Below are positions 1 to 8,331 of a stretch of 64,000 nucleotides of DNA, in pieces. Both the position numbers and the translations under genes were made by a program. Under the pieces are notes generated by a model. It was not told the origin of the DNA. It ran no database searches and worked only from the letters and a program-made list of their open reading frames with translations. The stretch's first letter is position 1. Every line of letters begins with the position of its first letter. The DNA comes from a virus, in IMG/VR virus record IMGVR_UViG_3300008113_005947, positions 1 to 64,000 of that record. One strand, written 5' to 3'.

Positions 1-82
1 TGAATTTCATGTATCCTGTCCGCCCGTTTACTACTGTTTATAGTGTGTAGTGTAGACCTCGTTCCTACATTTTAACACTTGG

Positions 83-184
83 TTAGATTTTAAGCAGTTT
101 ATCTGCTTTCTGTACTAACTCTACATAATTAAGAACACGTTTTAGTTTGTCCTCAATCAATTTTTTCTTTTGTTCCTCTGACAT
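83..184 (-). CDS. Small leftward ORF, 33 residues, unknown
   Basis: Read by eye on the minus strand from ATG at 184 to TAA at 83. The product is short, very rich in Lys, Glu and Leu, and looks like a single amphipathic helix (start MSEEQKKKLIEDK). The frame stays open upstream to 250 and a TTG at 244 would give 53 residues. However, the -35 and -10 of a good sigma70-like promoter lie inside that extension, so the ATG at 184 fits better, with a leader of about 35 nt. The Shine-Dalgarno is weak. No family recognised; it could be a small early phage protein or chance coding. Confidence 0.35.
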   Translation of the reverse strand: MSEEQKKKLIEDKLKRVLNYVELVQKADKLLKI

Positions 185-225
185 TACGTGATTCTTAAAC
201 CAATTCGTTTTGTCAGAAGAAACCG

Positions 226-254
226 ATTCTATATCCTTTTTCAATTTCTGTCAA
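226..254 (-). promoter_or_regulatory. Sigma70-like promoter, leftward
   Basis: On the minus strand a perfect -35 TTGACA (249-254) is followed, after exactly 17 bp, by TAGAAT (226-231), five of six matches to the -10 consensus. It sits between the terminator at 288-319 and the small ORF at 83-184. It therefore probably starts a new leftward transcript after the terminator. Confidence 0.55.
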
Positions 255-287
255 TTTCCTTTGTTGTTTTTTTGCTACATAAACAAA

Positions 288-319
288 AACCCCTGAGACT
301 TTTTAGTTTCCCAGGGGTT
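288..319 (-). terminator. Intrinsic terminator, leftward
   Basis: Inverted repeat AACCCCTG (288-295) and CAGGGGTT (312-319), extended by partial pairing toward a short A/T-rich loop. Read on the minus strand, the stem is followed directly by a T-rich tract (TTTTTGTTT). It lies about 28 bp downstream of the stop codon of the 46-codon leftward ORF at 347-487. On the plus strand no T-run follows, so the orientation is clear. Confidence 0.7.
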
Positions 320-346
320 AAAATAATTTGTTATGATGCTAACTTG

Positions 347-487
347 TTATTCCGTTCCCCGGGCCTCTTGCTCATTGTCATTTGTGCCGCGAATACTTGT
401 AGGATATGCTGGTGTAAATGAGGCTAAGGCTACTCTAGACCATAGTCCCATATGTTTGTTCAGCGATATACAAGTTTTATTCATCAT
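347..487 (-). CDS. Small leftward ORF, 46 residues, unknown
   Basis: Minus strand, tandem ATG ATG at 487/484, stop TAA at 347. A stop codon lies three codons upstream, so the frame cannot be longer. The inner part (GLWSRVALASFTPAYPTSIR) has balanced composition unlike random AT-rich sequence. Support comes mostly from context: two tandem sigma70-like promoters upstream and an intrinsic terminator just downstream. The Shine-Dalgarno is poor (AAAAG close to the ATG). A 30-codon leader-like ORF (576 to 484) ends in an overlap with this start. No family recognised; possibly a small early host-takeover protein. Confidence 0.4.
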   Translation of the reverse strand: MMNKTCISLNKHMGLWSRVALASFTPAYPTSIRGTNDNEQEARGTE

Positions 488-563
488 AGTCTTTTATTTA
501 GTCCTGGTTTCAATTTCTCTATTTTTAAGTCGCTTTTAGGCGCCTTTTTCAATTCATGTATGA

Positions 564-592
564 AGTATAGCACCATTGTACTTATACGTCAA
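564..592 (-). promoter_or_regulatory. Sigma70-like promoter, copy 1 of 2
   Basis: Minus strand TTGACG (587-592), 17-bp spacer, TATACT (564-569). Only the last base of the -35 and one base of the -10 depart from consensus. It points left toward the small ORF at 347-487 and is duplicated in copy 2. Confidence 0.6.
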
Positions 593-651
593 TACCCTTG
601 TTGCCCATTTACAACACATCGTTACCAACGTGTTTTTCAATTCATGTATGA

Positions 652-680
652 AGTATAGCACCATTGTGATTATACGTCAA
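652..680 (-). promoter_or_regulatory. Sigma70-like promoter, copy 2 of 2
   Basis: Minus strand TTGACG (675-680), 17-bp spacer, TATACT (652-657), nearly identical to copy 1 in boxes and spacer. The conservation of both boxes and of the spacing between copies supports function. A late-type octamer (AATAAATA) also occurs on this strand at 697-704, just upstream, and could add late leftward transcription. Confidence 0.6.
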
Positions 681-724
681 CCTTCTGTTTACCCAATATT
701 TATTGTATATGATCCTGTATGTAA

Positions 725-732
725 AATAAATA
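725..732 (+). promoter_or_regulatory. T4-late-type promoter box abutting a start codon
   Basis: AATAAATA matches the NATAAATA form of the T4-type late promoter. In T4 the octamer occupies about -13 to -6, which puts +1 on the A of the ATG at 738. The gene has no Shine-Dalgarno sequence, consistent with a leaderless late transcript. Confidence 0.5.
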
Positions 733-737
733 TTGAT

Positions 738-2330
738 ATGATATTCAAAACCTCAAACTACCCTGTAGTATTCCTAAGCTACCACGAACCTAATAAGGAA
801 GAAAACTTCAAACGTTTATTAGAAGTGTGTCCTAATGCCAAACGAGTTGACAACATTAAGGGTAGTGACAATGCACATAAGAATGTAGCAAGTCTAGTTA
901 AAGATTTGAGTACACATGTTATTATAGTGGATGGTGATAACTATGTCAAGGATGATTTTCTAAAAGTGGAAATAAACATCCTAGATTCTACCGACATAAA
1001 CAACCATGTAATCAGTTTCAGTGGGTACAATGTTTTAAACGGTAACTTGTATGGGAACGGGGGAGTCAAGGTCTGGCCTATAAAACTCATTGAGAATATG
1101 GCTACACATGAAAATAGCGTTGATCCAAATAGTGTAGACTTTGATTTTAAATCCTATTTACAACTGAATCGTAGCATTAGCGACATAAACATACACTCTA
1201 GTCCATTGCAAGCATGGAGAAGCGGGTTTCGTGAGGGCATAAAACTATGCTTAGAGAACAACAAATTTGTTGGTAAACTAAGTGATATCAATTGGAAAAA
1301 CTATGAAAGACTATGGAGATGGATGCATTTGGGTGCAGACGTTGAGAATGGTATATGGGCTATCATGGGAGCAAGATTGGGCGTATATTTAAGTATGGTC
1401 AGCCCAGACTATGACATAGGAATCATACGTGATTTTGAAAAATTGAATTGGTTGTTTAGCGAAGAATATGAAAAGTACAAAACGAATCCATTAGAAGAAT
1501 GCAATAGATTGGGTACGTTAATTAGAAACAAAGCCAATGATACTAGAATACTAAACGTTTTTTCTGAGAATGACAGTAAAGAATACAAACAAAATGTTAA
1601 GCCTACATTGCGTAGTTTAGAAACATTTATCAAATACAAATATAATCCACCATATGATGTTGTATTCATAAGTTACAATGAACCAAATGCTGATGAAAAT
1701 TTTGAGTTATTAAAAACTTTTGCGCCAAAAGCAAAAAGAGTTGATGGTGTTAAGGGTATTCATAACGCACACATCGAGGCTGCAAAATTAACCACTAGTG
1801 ATTACTTTTGGGTCATTGACGGTGATGCTGTTATTATGCCTGACTTTGAGTTTGAGTATAATATAGATTTCTTTCAACAACCAAGAGTAAGAGTTTGGCG
1901 TAGTAAGAATCCAATCAATGAATTAATATATGGGTTTGGTGGTGTTAAGTTGCTACCCAGATTCCTAACACTACACATGCGTACAGACAAGCCTGATATG
2001 ACTACTAGCATATCTGATTTGTACGAGCCTGTATTCAAACTAAGTAACGTTACCAAATTTAATACTGATCCTTTCTCTACATGGCGTAGTGCTTTTAGAG
2101 AGTGTGCTAAACTAAGCAGTCAAGTTATTGACAGACAGGAATCGCAAGAGACACAGGAAAGATTAGATACATGGTGTACAGTTGGCATAGATAAACCATA
2201 CGGTAAATATGCAATTGAGGGTGCTATAGCTGGTAGAGAATATGGCACAAAATTTAAAGGCAATCTGGAAGAACTTAGAAAGATTAATGATTTTGTCTGG
2301 CTAAGAGAACAGTATGACAAACTTCACTGA
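738..2330 (+). CDS. Two-domain glycosyltransferase-like protein
   Basis: 530 residues from the chosen ATG at 738. The frame is open back to 576, but that stretch overlaps the leftward promoters and the duplicated element, and the conserved domain begins only after 738. The protein is an internal duplication. VVFLSYHEPN near residue 10 recurs as VVFISYNEPN near 308; AKRVDNIKG recurs as AKRVDGVKG; a DGD motif occurs at 65-67 and again at 361-363; and WRSGFRE near 160 recurs as WRSAFRE. A DxD-like motif after hydrophobic strands suggests a GT-A fold nucleotide-sugar transferase, but I do not recognise the exact family. It is the first gene of a rightward operon; its 3' end overlaps the next start by 17 bp. 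Confidence 0.6.
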   Translation: MIFKTSNYPVVFLSYHEPNKEENFKRLLEVCPNAKRVDNIKGSDNAHKNVASLVKDLSTHVIIVDGDNYVKDDFLKVEINILDSTDINNHVISFSGYNVLNGNLYGNGGVKVWPIKLIENMATHENSVDPNSVDFDFKSYLQLNRSISDINIHSSPLQAWRSGFREGIKLCLENNKFVGKLSDINWKNYERLWRWMHLGADVENGIWAIMGARLGVYLSMVSPDYDIGIIRDFEKLNWLFSEEYEKYKTNPLEECNRLGTLIRNKANDTRILNVFSENDSKEYKQNVKPTLRSLETFIKYKYNPPYDVVFISYNEPNADENFELLKTFAPKAKRVDGVKGIHNAHIEAAKLTTSDYFWVIDGDAVIMPDFEFEYNIDFFQQPRVRVWRSKNPINELIYGFGGVKLLPRFLTLHMRTDKPDMTTSISDLYEPVFKLSNVTKFNTDPFSTWRSAFRECAKLSSQVIDRQESQETQERLDTWCTVGIDKPYGKYAIEGAIAGREYGTKFKGNLEELRKINDFVWLREQYDKLH

Positions 2331-3282
2331 AATACCCTTTAATAATATAATTAAATTTGGTCAAGAAACTATGCTGGATAAAAATTTATTCAGCGTTAGT
2401 TGGATACTGGGCAGATTCTGTAACTACAAGTGTAGTTATTGTTGGCCCTATGCCAACAGTCAAACACCTGACCATCAAGAATTAGAAATATATACCAGCA
2501 CAATAGATAACATTAGAATGCAAGCTAGTAACAATGGCTATACAAAGTTTCATTGGAGCTTTAGCGGAGGTGAACCTACAGCATACAAACACTTTTTAGT
2601 ACTAGCAGAAAAGGTATTGTTTGATAGTATACACATGACTACTAACTTAAGCCCAGGCATTCAATGGTGGGAACGTTGGTTGAAGTCAACAGTGTTAAGC
2701 AGGCGACGTAGTATTACCGCTAGCTTTCACCACGAGTTTGCAGATGAAAAAGAGTTTGGTGATAAGATATTATACTTGATGGAACGTGGTGTATTAGTAA
2801 CTATAAATCAAGTGATGGTACCTGAACAATTTGTAGACTTGTATATTAGATGTAAACGATTCAGTGAGCGAGGAATCAATGTAACATTAAAGCCACAGAC
2901 TGACCCAACTGCCAGTCACATAGTAGACGGTTACACTGAAGATATGATGAACTTGATGCGTACAGGATTCCCGCAATATACAGTAGACCAGGAAGTATTG
3001 CAGGTTAAACTGATTGATAATGAACAAAAGGTATGGTATATTGACCAAGCAGAACGATTGAATAGTTTTGGATTCAATAAGTTTAATGGTTGGGTGTGTA
3101 ATAGTGGCTATCAGGGTATTGTGATACGTGAGAATGAAGTCAAGCGTAGTTATAGTTGCCATGATGAAATACTAGGTACATTAGATAAAGGCTTCACTAT
3201 TTTTACTGAACCAAAAGAATGTATCACACCTACTTGTATGAGTAGTGCAGATAGCAAGATTCCAAAGGTTAAGCATGAGTAG
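2314..3282 (+). CDS. Radical SAM protein
   Basis: 322 residues. The CX3CX2C cluster motif (C36, C40, C43, in CNYKCSYC) binds the [4Fe-4S] cluster that cleaves S-adenosylmethionine, and SGGEP (84-88) contacts the SAM amino group. Further Cys residues near the C-terminus (CNSG, SCHDE and CITPTC contexts) could hold an auxiliary cluster, as in SPASM/twitch enzymes that modify peptides or small molecules. The substrate is unknown. The start overlaps the preceding gene, and its last 8 bp overlap the SGNH gene. It is one of six radical SAM genes within 11 kb. Confidence 0.85.
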   Translation: MTNFTEIPFNNIIKFGQETMLDKNLFSVSWILGRFCNYKCSYCWPYANSQTPDHQELEIYTSTIDNIRMQASNNGYTKFHWSFSGGEPTAYKHFLVLAEKVLFDSIHMTTNLSPGIQWWERWLKSTVLSRRRSITASFHHEFADEKEFGDKILYLMERGVLVTINQVMVPEQFVDLYIRCKRFSERGINVTLKPQTDPTASHIVDGYTEDMMNLMRTGFPQYTVDQEVLQVKLIDNEQKVWYIDQAERLNSFGFNKFNGWVCNSGYQGIVIRENEVKRSYSCHDEILGTLDKGFTIFTEPKECITPTCMSSADSKIPKVKHE

Positions 3283-3949
3283 GTTAATATCGTTTGGATG
3301 TTCAATGACATATGGACAAGCATTACCTGATTGTTTTACAACACAATATGGTTTTGGTCTTAACCCTAGTAAGTATTCATGGGTATCTCTTGTTGCAAAG
3401 ACAGTTAACTTAGAATGTGTAAATCTTGCTAAGCCTGGTTCGAGTAACAAGCGCATAGCACATGACATACTTAATTATAAATTTTTAGATGATGACACGG
3501 TATTCATTCAATGGACATACCCTAATCGTACATCAGTAATTGATAATAAGCACAACGTGTATAATATACTACCTCAACACACAGACATAAAATCTCAGGT
3601 ATATTACAAAGAACTTCATTCAGAATATGATTCAATACTTCAATCTAAACTGTACATCAGTAGTATAAATATGTTGCTAAAATCCAAGAACCTTAAGGTA
3701 TATAATCTATTGTTAAAGAAAGAATACACAGACTGCTTAAATCTTTCAGGATTGATTACTGAACATATACCTTTATATTTAGATGAGTATGAAAGAGCAT
3801 ACCCTAGAGCATTAGATAAATGCCATATAGGCATTGAGGGTAACAGTATGTTTGCAAAACATTTACTAGAACACCTAGATGTTGATAATAGTTTACCAAC
3901 ATACAAGAAACTAACCCTTATGCAAAAAATATTCAGAGATAGGAAGTAA
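3275..3949 (+). CDS. SGNH/GDSL-like hydrolase
   Basis: 224 residues from ATG 3275, preceded by AAAGG at a good distance; an upstream ATG at 3245 has no such signal. The N-terminus SFGCSMTYG has the block I nucleophile Ser (S10). GSSN (55-58) resembles the block III Asn, and DKCH (D181, H184) the Asp/His of block V. Families with this layout are esterases, acetyl-hydrolases or O-acyltransferase partners acting on glycans or lipids. The substrate cannot be told from sequence. It sits between radical SAM and methyltransferase genes in the same operon. Confidence 0.65.
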   Translation: MSRLISFGCSMTYGQALPDCFTTQYGFGLNPSKYSWVSLVAKTVNLECVNLAKPGSSNKRIAHDILNYKFLDDDTVFIQWTYPNRTSVIDNKHNVYNILPQHTDIKSQVYYKELHSEYDSILQSKLYISSINMLLKSKNLKVYNLLLKKEYTDCLNLSGLITEHIPLYLDEYERAYPRALDKCHIGIEGNSMFAKHLLEHLDVDNSLPTYKKLTLMQKIFRDRK

Positions 3950-3950
3950 C

Positions 3951-4550
3951 ATGAAAATAGATACAGAACATTTGCACTTTTGGATGTGTGCTATCAGGGA
4001 AAGTAATAGCCCAATGCGTACACTAGATGCATTTTGGAGTGGACAACTTAAAAGCAAAGAGTGGCTAATAGATTGTTTAGATGAACATGTACACTACAGT
4101 TCGTCTATTGATATTCACGGTGGTTGGGTAGGTGTACTAGCTAGCATGATATTTCAAAGCAATATCCCTGTAAGATATATTCGTAGTGTAGACATTGACC
4201 CATTATGCGAACATGTTGCTACCATGATGAACAAGATAGAAGAACAAGATGGTAGATTTAGAGCAATCACCGGTGATATGTGTACAGTGCCTATTCACGG
4301 AGATGTTGTTATTAATACCAGTTGCGAACATATTACGCAAGAACAGTATGAGTTATGGCTTAACAATGTACCAAACAATTGTTTAATCGTATTGCAAAGT
4401 AACGATTATAAAATACCCGAACATATTAGAACATGTATGACATTACAAGAGTTTGAAGAACAATCACATATAAACAAACTATACAGTGGTAGCTTAAAAC
4501 TGCCTTTATATACCAGACACATGATTATAGGGAAGAAATGTATAGTATAA
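3951..4550 (+). CDS. Putative class I SAM methyltransferase
   Basis: 199 residues, preceded by a good Shine-Dalgarno (AGGAAG) one base after the previous stop. DIHGGWVGVLA (54-64) fits the glycine-rich motif I after a strand, VDIDP (80-84) the acidic motif II residue that binds the ribose, and GDMCTVP near 109 motif III. This order is that of Rossmann-fold methyltransferases, although motif I is degenerate. The acceptor is unknown. Its end overlaps the following radical SAM start by 13 bp. Confidence 0.5.
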   Translation: MKIDTEHLHFWMCAIRESNSPMRTLDAFWSGQLKSKEWLIDCLDEHVHYSSSIDIHGGWVGVLASMIFQSNIPVRYIRSVDIDPLCEHVATMMNKIEEQDGRFRAITGDMCTVPIHGDVVINTSCEHITQEQYELWLNNVPNNCLIVLQSNDYKIPEHIRTCMTLQEFEEQSHINKLYSGSLKLPLYTRHMIIGKKCIV

Positions 4551-5506
4551 ACGATATAGAGGTACTGCACTTAGAGATTACTAATAAGTGTCAAGCAAGC
4601 TGTCCGATGTGTGCAAGAAACTTACAGGGCGGAGTTGACAATCCATTTATGAATTTGAGTGAGATTAAACTTGAACAGTTTAAATCTTGGTTCAGTGTAG
4701 ACTTTATTAAAAGATTAGCTAAAGTTTATATGTGCGGCAATCTAGGTGATCCTATATTAGCCAAAGATACAATAGACATATTTCGTTATTGCAGAGAACA
4801 TAATCCAGATATCTGGTTAAGTATGAATACTAACGGTAGTGCGAGAACATCTGAGTTCTGGAAAGAACTAGCAAATTTGCGTGTAACTGTGAGATTTGGT
4901 ATTGATGGATTAGAAGATACTCACAAACTCTATCGTAGAAATACAGTCTGGAACAACATAATTAACAATGCAAAAACATTCATTGACAATGGTGGTGAAG
5001 CAATATGGGATATGCTTATATTTGAACACAATCAACATCAAGTAGAAGAATGTCGTGAGTTATCTAATACGATGAAGTTCATTGATTTTGTACCCAAACA
5101 TACATCACGTTTTAAAGAAAACAAACTAGATGTACTAGATGTTCAGGGCAAAGTTGAGTACACTTTATATCCTAGTGTTAAAAGCAAAGAGATATCTAAT
5201 CGTGTTATCAATATTCTACCTAGTGATATCAATTGCAAAGTAAAGCATGGTAGTTTATATATTACAAGTAACGGAGTAGTTACGCCCTGTTGCTGGCTGG
5301 GCATAGATGAGTTACCAATGATAAACCCTAGCAGAATAGACTATATGAATAAGATAGGAGAGTTTTATTCTCTGCACAAATATTCATTAGAAGAAATATT
5401 TGCATCAAAATTATTTGACCGTATCAGTGATACATGGATAGATAATCCTTTATTAGAATGTAGCAAACAATGTGGAAGTTATGACAAATTCAATAGCCAA
5501 TTCTAA
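4538..5506 (+). CDS. Radical SAM protein with SPASM-like C-terminus
   Basis: 322 residues. The cluster motif is C18, C22, C25 (CQASCPMC) very near the N-terminus. Instead of GGEP there is CGNLGDP (66-72), seen in a subset of radical SAM proteins. The C-terminal third has NGVVTPCCW and CSKQCG, Cys spacing typical of SPASM domains that bind auxiliary clusters. SPASM enzymes often modify ribosomal peptides, but nothing here proves a peptide substrate. It overlaps both neighbours, so it is probably translationally coupled. Confidence 0.8.
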   Translation: MYSINDIEVLHLEITNKCQASCPMCARNLQGGVDNPFMNLSEIKLEQFKSWFSVDFIKRLAKVYMCGNLGDPILAKDTIDIFRYCREHNPDIWLSMNTNGSARTSEFWKELANLRVTVRFGIDGLEDTHKLYRRNTVWNNIINNAKTFIDNGGEAIWDMLIFEHNQHQVEECRELSNTMKFIDFVPKHTSRFKENKLDVLDVQGKVEYTLYPSVKSKEISNRVINILPSDINCKVKHGSLYITSNGVVTPCCWLGIDELPMINPSRIDYMNKIGEFYSLHKYSLEEIFASKLFDRISDTWIDNPLLECSKQCGSYDKFNSQF

Positions 5507-6791
5507 AACATTCTGTCCATTACCTTTTATACATATGGCAACACGACCTAACGGTGATGTTCGATTATGTTGTACCAGCAATGCATCGGGTGCTGGTATT
5601 GTTGACAGCAAAGAAATAGGACTTGTAAAGCGTGATGGAATCAATATGAATCTACGTCAGCATACTATAGAAGAAGTATGGAACAGTGAATACATGCGTG
5701 ATACTAGAATACAAATGCGTGACGGAGTTGTACCTGATAGTTGTAAGAAGTGTTTTGTAGAAGAAAGTCACGGTATTAAAAGCAAACGCTATTGGGAAAC
5801 TGAAGTTTGGAAAGAAAGAATTGACCTAGATAGTGCGGTCAACAAGATGAGTATAGATGGTAGTATGCCCATTGATATTCCTTATTTTGATTTACGTTTA
5901 GGCAATCTATGTAATTTAAAATGCATTATGTGTAGCCCGCATGATAGCAGTAGTTGGATTAAAGATTGGAAGATACAATCTCCACAGTATAAAAATATCA
6001 TACTACGTGAGGATCAGGGCTGGGATAGAACTATGGATTACACATGGTACCAAAAGGGTTCGTTCTTAGAATCAATGCGTACTCAAGCACAGTATATCAA
6101 AGAACTATACTTTGCCGGCGGTGAACCATTATTGATACCAGAACACTATAACATACTAGAGTTTATGGTGTCTGAAGGTCACGCAAAAAATTGCATATTG
6201 CGATATAACAGTAACGGCACAGAGATTAATGAGAAGTTGTTAGAGTTGTGGAGTCACTTTAAATTAGTTAAGTTTAACTTTAGCATTGATGCATACAAAG
6301 ATAAAAACGATTATATACGTTATCCTAGCAAATGGGAAGAGATAGAAAAGAACTTACATATACTTGATAACACCGGAGACAATATTATAGTGAATGTTGC
6401 ATGTGCTGTGCAAGCATTGAATATACTATACTTAGATGAATTAGTAGACTGGAAGATGAGTCAGAATTTTAAGAAGGTTAATAGAAAAGATTATGGTGCA
6501 GGACTTATTGGATTACATTTAGTATATCTGCCTAGCTATATGAATGTGCGTGTCTTACCATATAATCTTAAGGTAAAAGCAACAAAACATATATACAATC
6601 TAATTGAAAAATATGATAGTAAAGAGTTTGAATATGACCCATACGGAAAGCAACGATGGTTAGGGTTAGTAAAATATATGAAGGATGAAGACTGGTCAGG
6701 TAAATTACCTGCATTGATTGAATACCTAGAGATAACAGATAAAACTCGCAATACAGATTATAGAAAAACATTTATAGATTTAATATTATGA
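5481..6791 (+). CDS. Radical SAM protein with N-terminal twitch-like domain
   Basis: 436 residues from ATG 5481; a GTG three codons earlier (5472) is the alternative. The N-terminal FCPLPF, NGDVRLCC and CKKC motifs (residues 12-91) resemble a SPASM/twitch cluster domain placed before the catalytic barrel. The radical SAM motif is C144, C148, C151 (CNLKCIMC) and AGGEP spans 212-216. The same order (Cys-rich head, then barrel) is seen in the proteins at 8311-9387 and 12171-13190, so the three are probably paralogues. The substrate is unknown. It overlaps the previous gene by 26 bp and the next by 4 bp. Confidence 0.8.
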   Translation: MTNSIANSKTFCPLPFIHMATRPNGDVRLCCTSNASGAGIVDSKEIGLVKRDGINMNLRQHTIEEVWNSEYMRDTRIQMRDGVVPDSCKKCFVEESHGIKSKRYWETEVWKERIDLDSAVNKMSIDGSMPIDIPYFDLRLGNLCNLKCIMCSPHDSSSWIKDWKIQSPQYKNIILREDQGWDRTMDYTWYQKGSFLESMRTQAQYIKELYFAGGEPLLIPEHYNILEFMVSEGHAKNCILRYNSNGTEINEKLLELWSHFKLVKFNFSIDAYKDKNDYIRYPSKWEEIEKNLHILDNTGDNIIVNVACAVQALNILYLDELVDWKMSQNFKKVNRKDYGAGLIGLHLVYLPSYMNVRVLPYNLKVKATKHIYNLIEKYDSKEFEYDPYGKQRWLGLVKYMKDEDWSGKLPALIEYLEITDKTRNTDYRKTFIDLIL

Positions 6792-7435
6792 ACACTGAAC
6801 AAGCACTATTATGGAACAGTCTATGTAACCTAGGACAGTTAACAAAACTTAAATTAAACTTTAATGGGTACGATGTTGTAAACAAGCTAGAACAATATAA
6901 AGATAACTGGTGTCCATATAACACAAAGAAAGATAAAGTGAATAACCGCTGGGGATTACCTTTAACTAGTTTTGACGGTGACATTACTAGCAATCAACAC
7001 TTAAACAGTTTTGGATATATGCAACGATATCATGGACAAGAGTATAAAGAAGAGGACTTCAATATACCTACAGTAGCGTATGAACAGTTAAATGAGATAC
7101 AAAATATTGTAGATATATTCAAGCCATATCTCGGCAGAGTGCATATATTAAGAATAGACCAAGGAGGGTATTTCCCGCCGCATAGAGACTTCCCTGGACC
7201 AGATCCCGAGTACGTTAGATTGTTCAGCGTATTTGGTAAGAGCAAGCCAGAGAACTATTCATTTATATTAGACGGGAAACTTATAAATCCTGATAACGGA
7301 TATATGTATTTTGCAAACTTTCAATTGGATCATAGTGTGTTTAGTTATAGCGACGGTGTTTATATATTAATAGTGACTATAAAAATTAATAGACACACCC
7401 ATGATTTGATATTAAAACATAGTATGTCAGAATGA
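6788..7435 (+). CDS. 2OG-Fe(II) oxygenase-like, Asp/Asn-hydroxylase type
   Basis: 215 residues. FPPHRDF provides the HxD iron ligands (H132, D134) and DHSVFS the likely distal His (H182) in a double-stranded beta-helix context. These proteins couple 2-oxoglutarate decarboxylation to hydroxylation of a peptide, amino acid or small molecule. The distal basic residue that binds 2-oxoglutarate is not obvious here, so activity is less certain than for the paralogues at 13.2-19.2 kb. It is the only oxygenase in this operon, wedged between two radical SAM genes with ATGA overlaps. Confidence 0.6.
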   Translation: MNTEQALLWNSLCNLGQLTKLKLNFNGYDVVNKLEQYKDNWCPYNTKKDKVNNRWGLPLTSFDGDITSNQHLNSFGYMQRYHGQEYKEEDFNIPTVAYEQLNEIQNIVDIFKPYLGRVHILRIDQGGYFPPHRDFPGPDPEYVRLFSVFGKSKPENYSFILDGKLINPDNGYMYFANFQLDHSVFSYSDGVYILIVTIKINRHTHDLILKHSMSE

Positions 7436-8331
7436 TTAGTTACGAAGATACCAATAAAGAAAACTGGTTCCTAGTCAGTTGGACATTAAGTAACAAATGC
7501 AATTATCGTTGCAGTTATTGCCCTGACCATTTACATAACGGTAGTACAGGTCAGCCCCGATGGGATACTGTAGAACGATTTATACGTGAATTCAAAGTAG
7601 ACAAAGATATATGCTATCGTATATCAGGTGGCGAACCCACATATTGGAAACATTTTATTGACATGGCTAAACTAGTAAAAGAGTCTGGGCATACATTTAG
7701 CTTTATGACGAATGGTAGTCAGTCAACTGAATATTATAAATCTATTAGTGAATATACTGACGGGATGATTATAAGTTATCACCCAGAATTTGCAGACGTT
7801 GAACATATTATTGATATTGCTAATAATGTATCATGCCCAATAGCATTAAATCTAATGATGGTTAAAGATAATTTTGATGAGTTATATAATATCGCAACAT
7901 ATATCTATAACAATACAGAAAGATTAGCTATCTGGCCTAAAGTAATATTAGATAAATCAGACCCAGATAATATCACTAATGAACCTAGTGACTATACTGA
8001 ATCGCAATTAGAAACAATAAAGAACTGGCCCTACTTCCGCAAATTAGATGATAGTAAATTACATCGTGGGAACATATTATTAGACAATATAAAGATTGAC
8101 GCAAACCAATTAATATTAAAAGGACTTAACAGACATAAGCATTGGAACTGTTATGGCGGATTAGATATGATTAATATTGATATGTGGGGCAATATGTATC
8201 GTAGTGATTGTAAGAACGGTGGACCATTAGGTAACATAGAACGCTATGGGTTACCTATTATACCCATACGTTGTGAGATGGATACTTGTAATTGTCTAAG
8301 TGATATTTACTTAAGAAAAGTAAGGACTTAA
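7432..8331 (+). CDS. Radical SAM protein
   Basis: 299 residues. The cluster motif C23, C27, C30 (CNYRCSYC) and SGGEP (65-69) are intact. The C-terminal part has several Cys (C-Y-G-G, DCKNGG, then CEMDTCNC), consistent with an auxiliary cluster. Start and early sequence closely resemble the protein at 2314-3282 (S-W-T/I-L ... CNYxCSYC), suggesting duplication. It is the last gene of the rightward operon; its 3' end overlaps the convergent gene by 21 bp. Confidence 0.85.
   Translation: MISYEDTNKENWFLVSWTLSNKCNYRCSYCPDHLHNGSTGQPRWDTVERFIREFKVDKDICYRISGGEPTYWKHFIDMAKLVKESGHTFSFMTNGSQSTEYYKSISEYTDGMIISYHPEFADVEHIIDIANNVSCPIALNLMMVKDNFDELYNIATYIYNNTERLAIWPKVILDKSDPDNITNEPSDYTESQLETIKNWPYFRKLDDSKLHRGNILLDNIKIDANQLILKGLNRHKHWNCYGGLDMINIDMWGNMYRSDCKNGGPLGNIERYGLPIIPIRCEMDTCNCLSDIYLRKVRT

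Larger units (their letters stand above)
545..680. repeat. Tandem duplication of a promoter-bearing element
   Basis: An identical 35-bp stretch occurs at 545-579 and 633-667, 88 bp apart. Similarity continues rightward to 592 and 680 (TTATACGTCAA in both). Each copy carries a complete -35/17 bp/-10 sigma70-like promoter on the minus strand and the same ATGGTGCTATAC codons. No rightward gene is convincing between 488 and 724, so this stretch is best read as a leftward control region. Confidence 0.8.

Noticed and set aside
1-10. Possible leftward gene start (ATG at 10) leaving the window
   Set aside because: Only three codons are visible; AGGA precedes the ATG but at a short distance, so it cannot be supported.
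188-658. Three rightward frames of 68-77 codons
   Set aside because: Composition is random-like, no ribosome-binding sites, and they run antisense to a promoter-terminator unit with better support.
697-704. Late-type octamer AATAAATA on the minus strand
   Set aside because: No start codon or gene at the expected distance; chance occurrence is likely in AT-rich DNA. Mentioned only as possible extra leftward transcription.
576-737. Upstream extension of the glycosyltransferase-like gene to ATG 576
   Set aside because: This stretch overlaps the duplicated leftward promoters, has no Shine-Dalgarno, and the duplicated domain pattern begins only after 738.
1-737. tRNA gene in the only sizeable non-coding stretch
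   Set aside because: No T-loop or anticodon-arm pattern or cloverleaf could be found on either strand.
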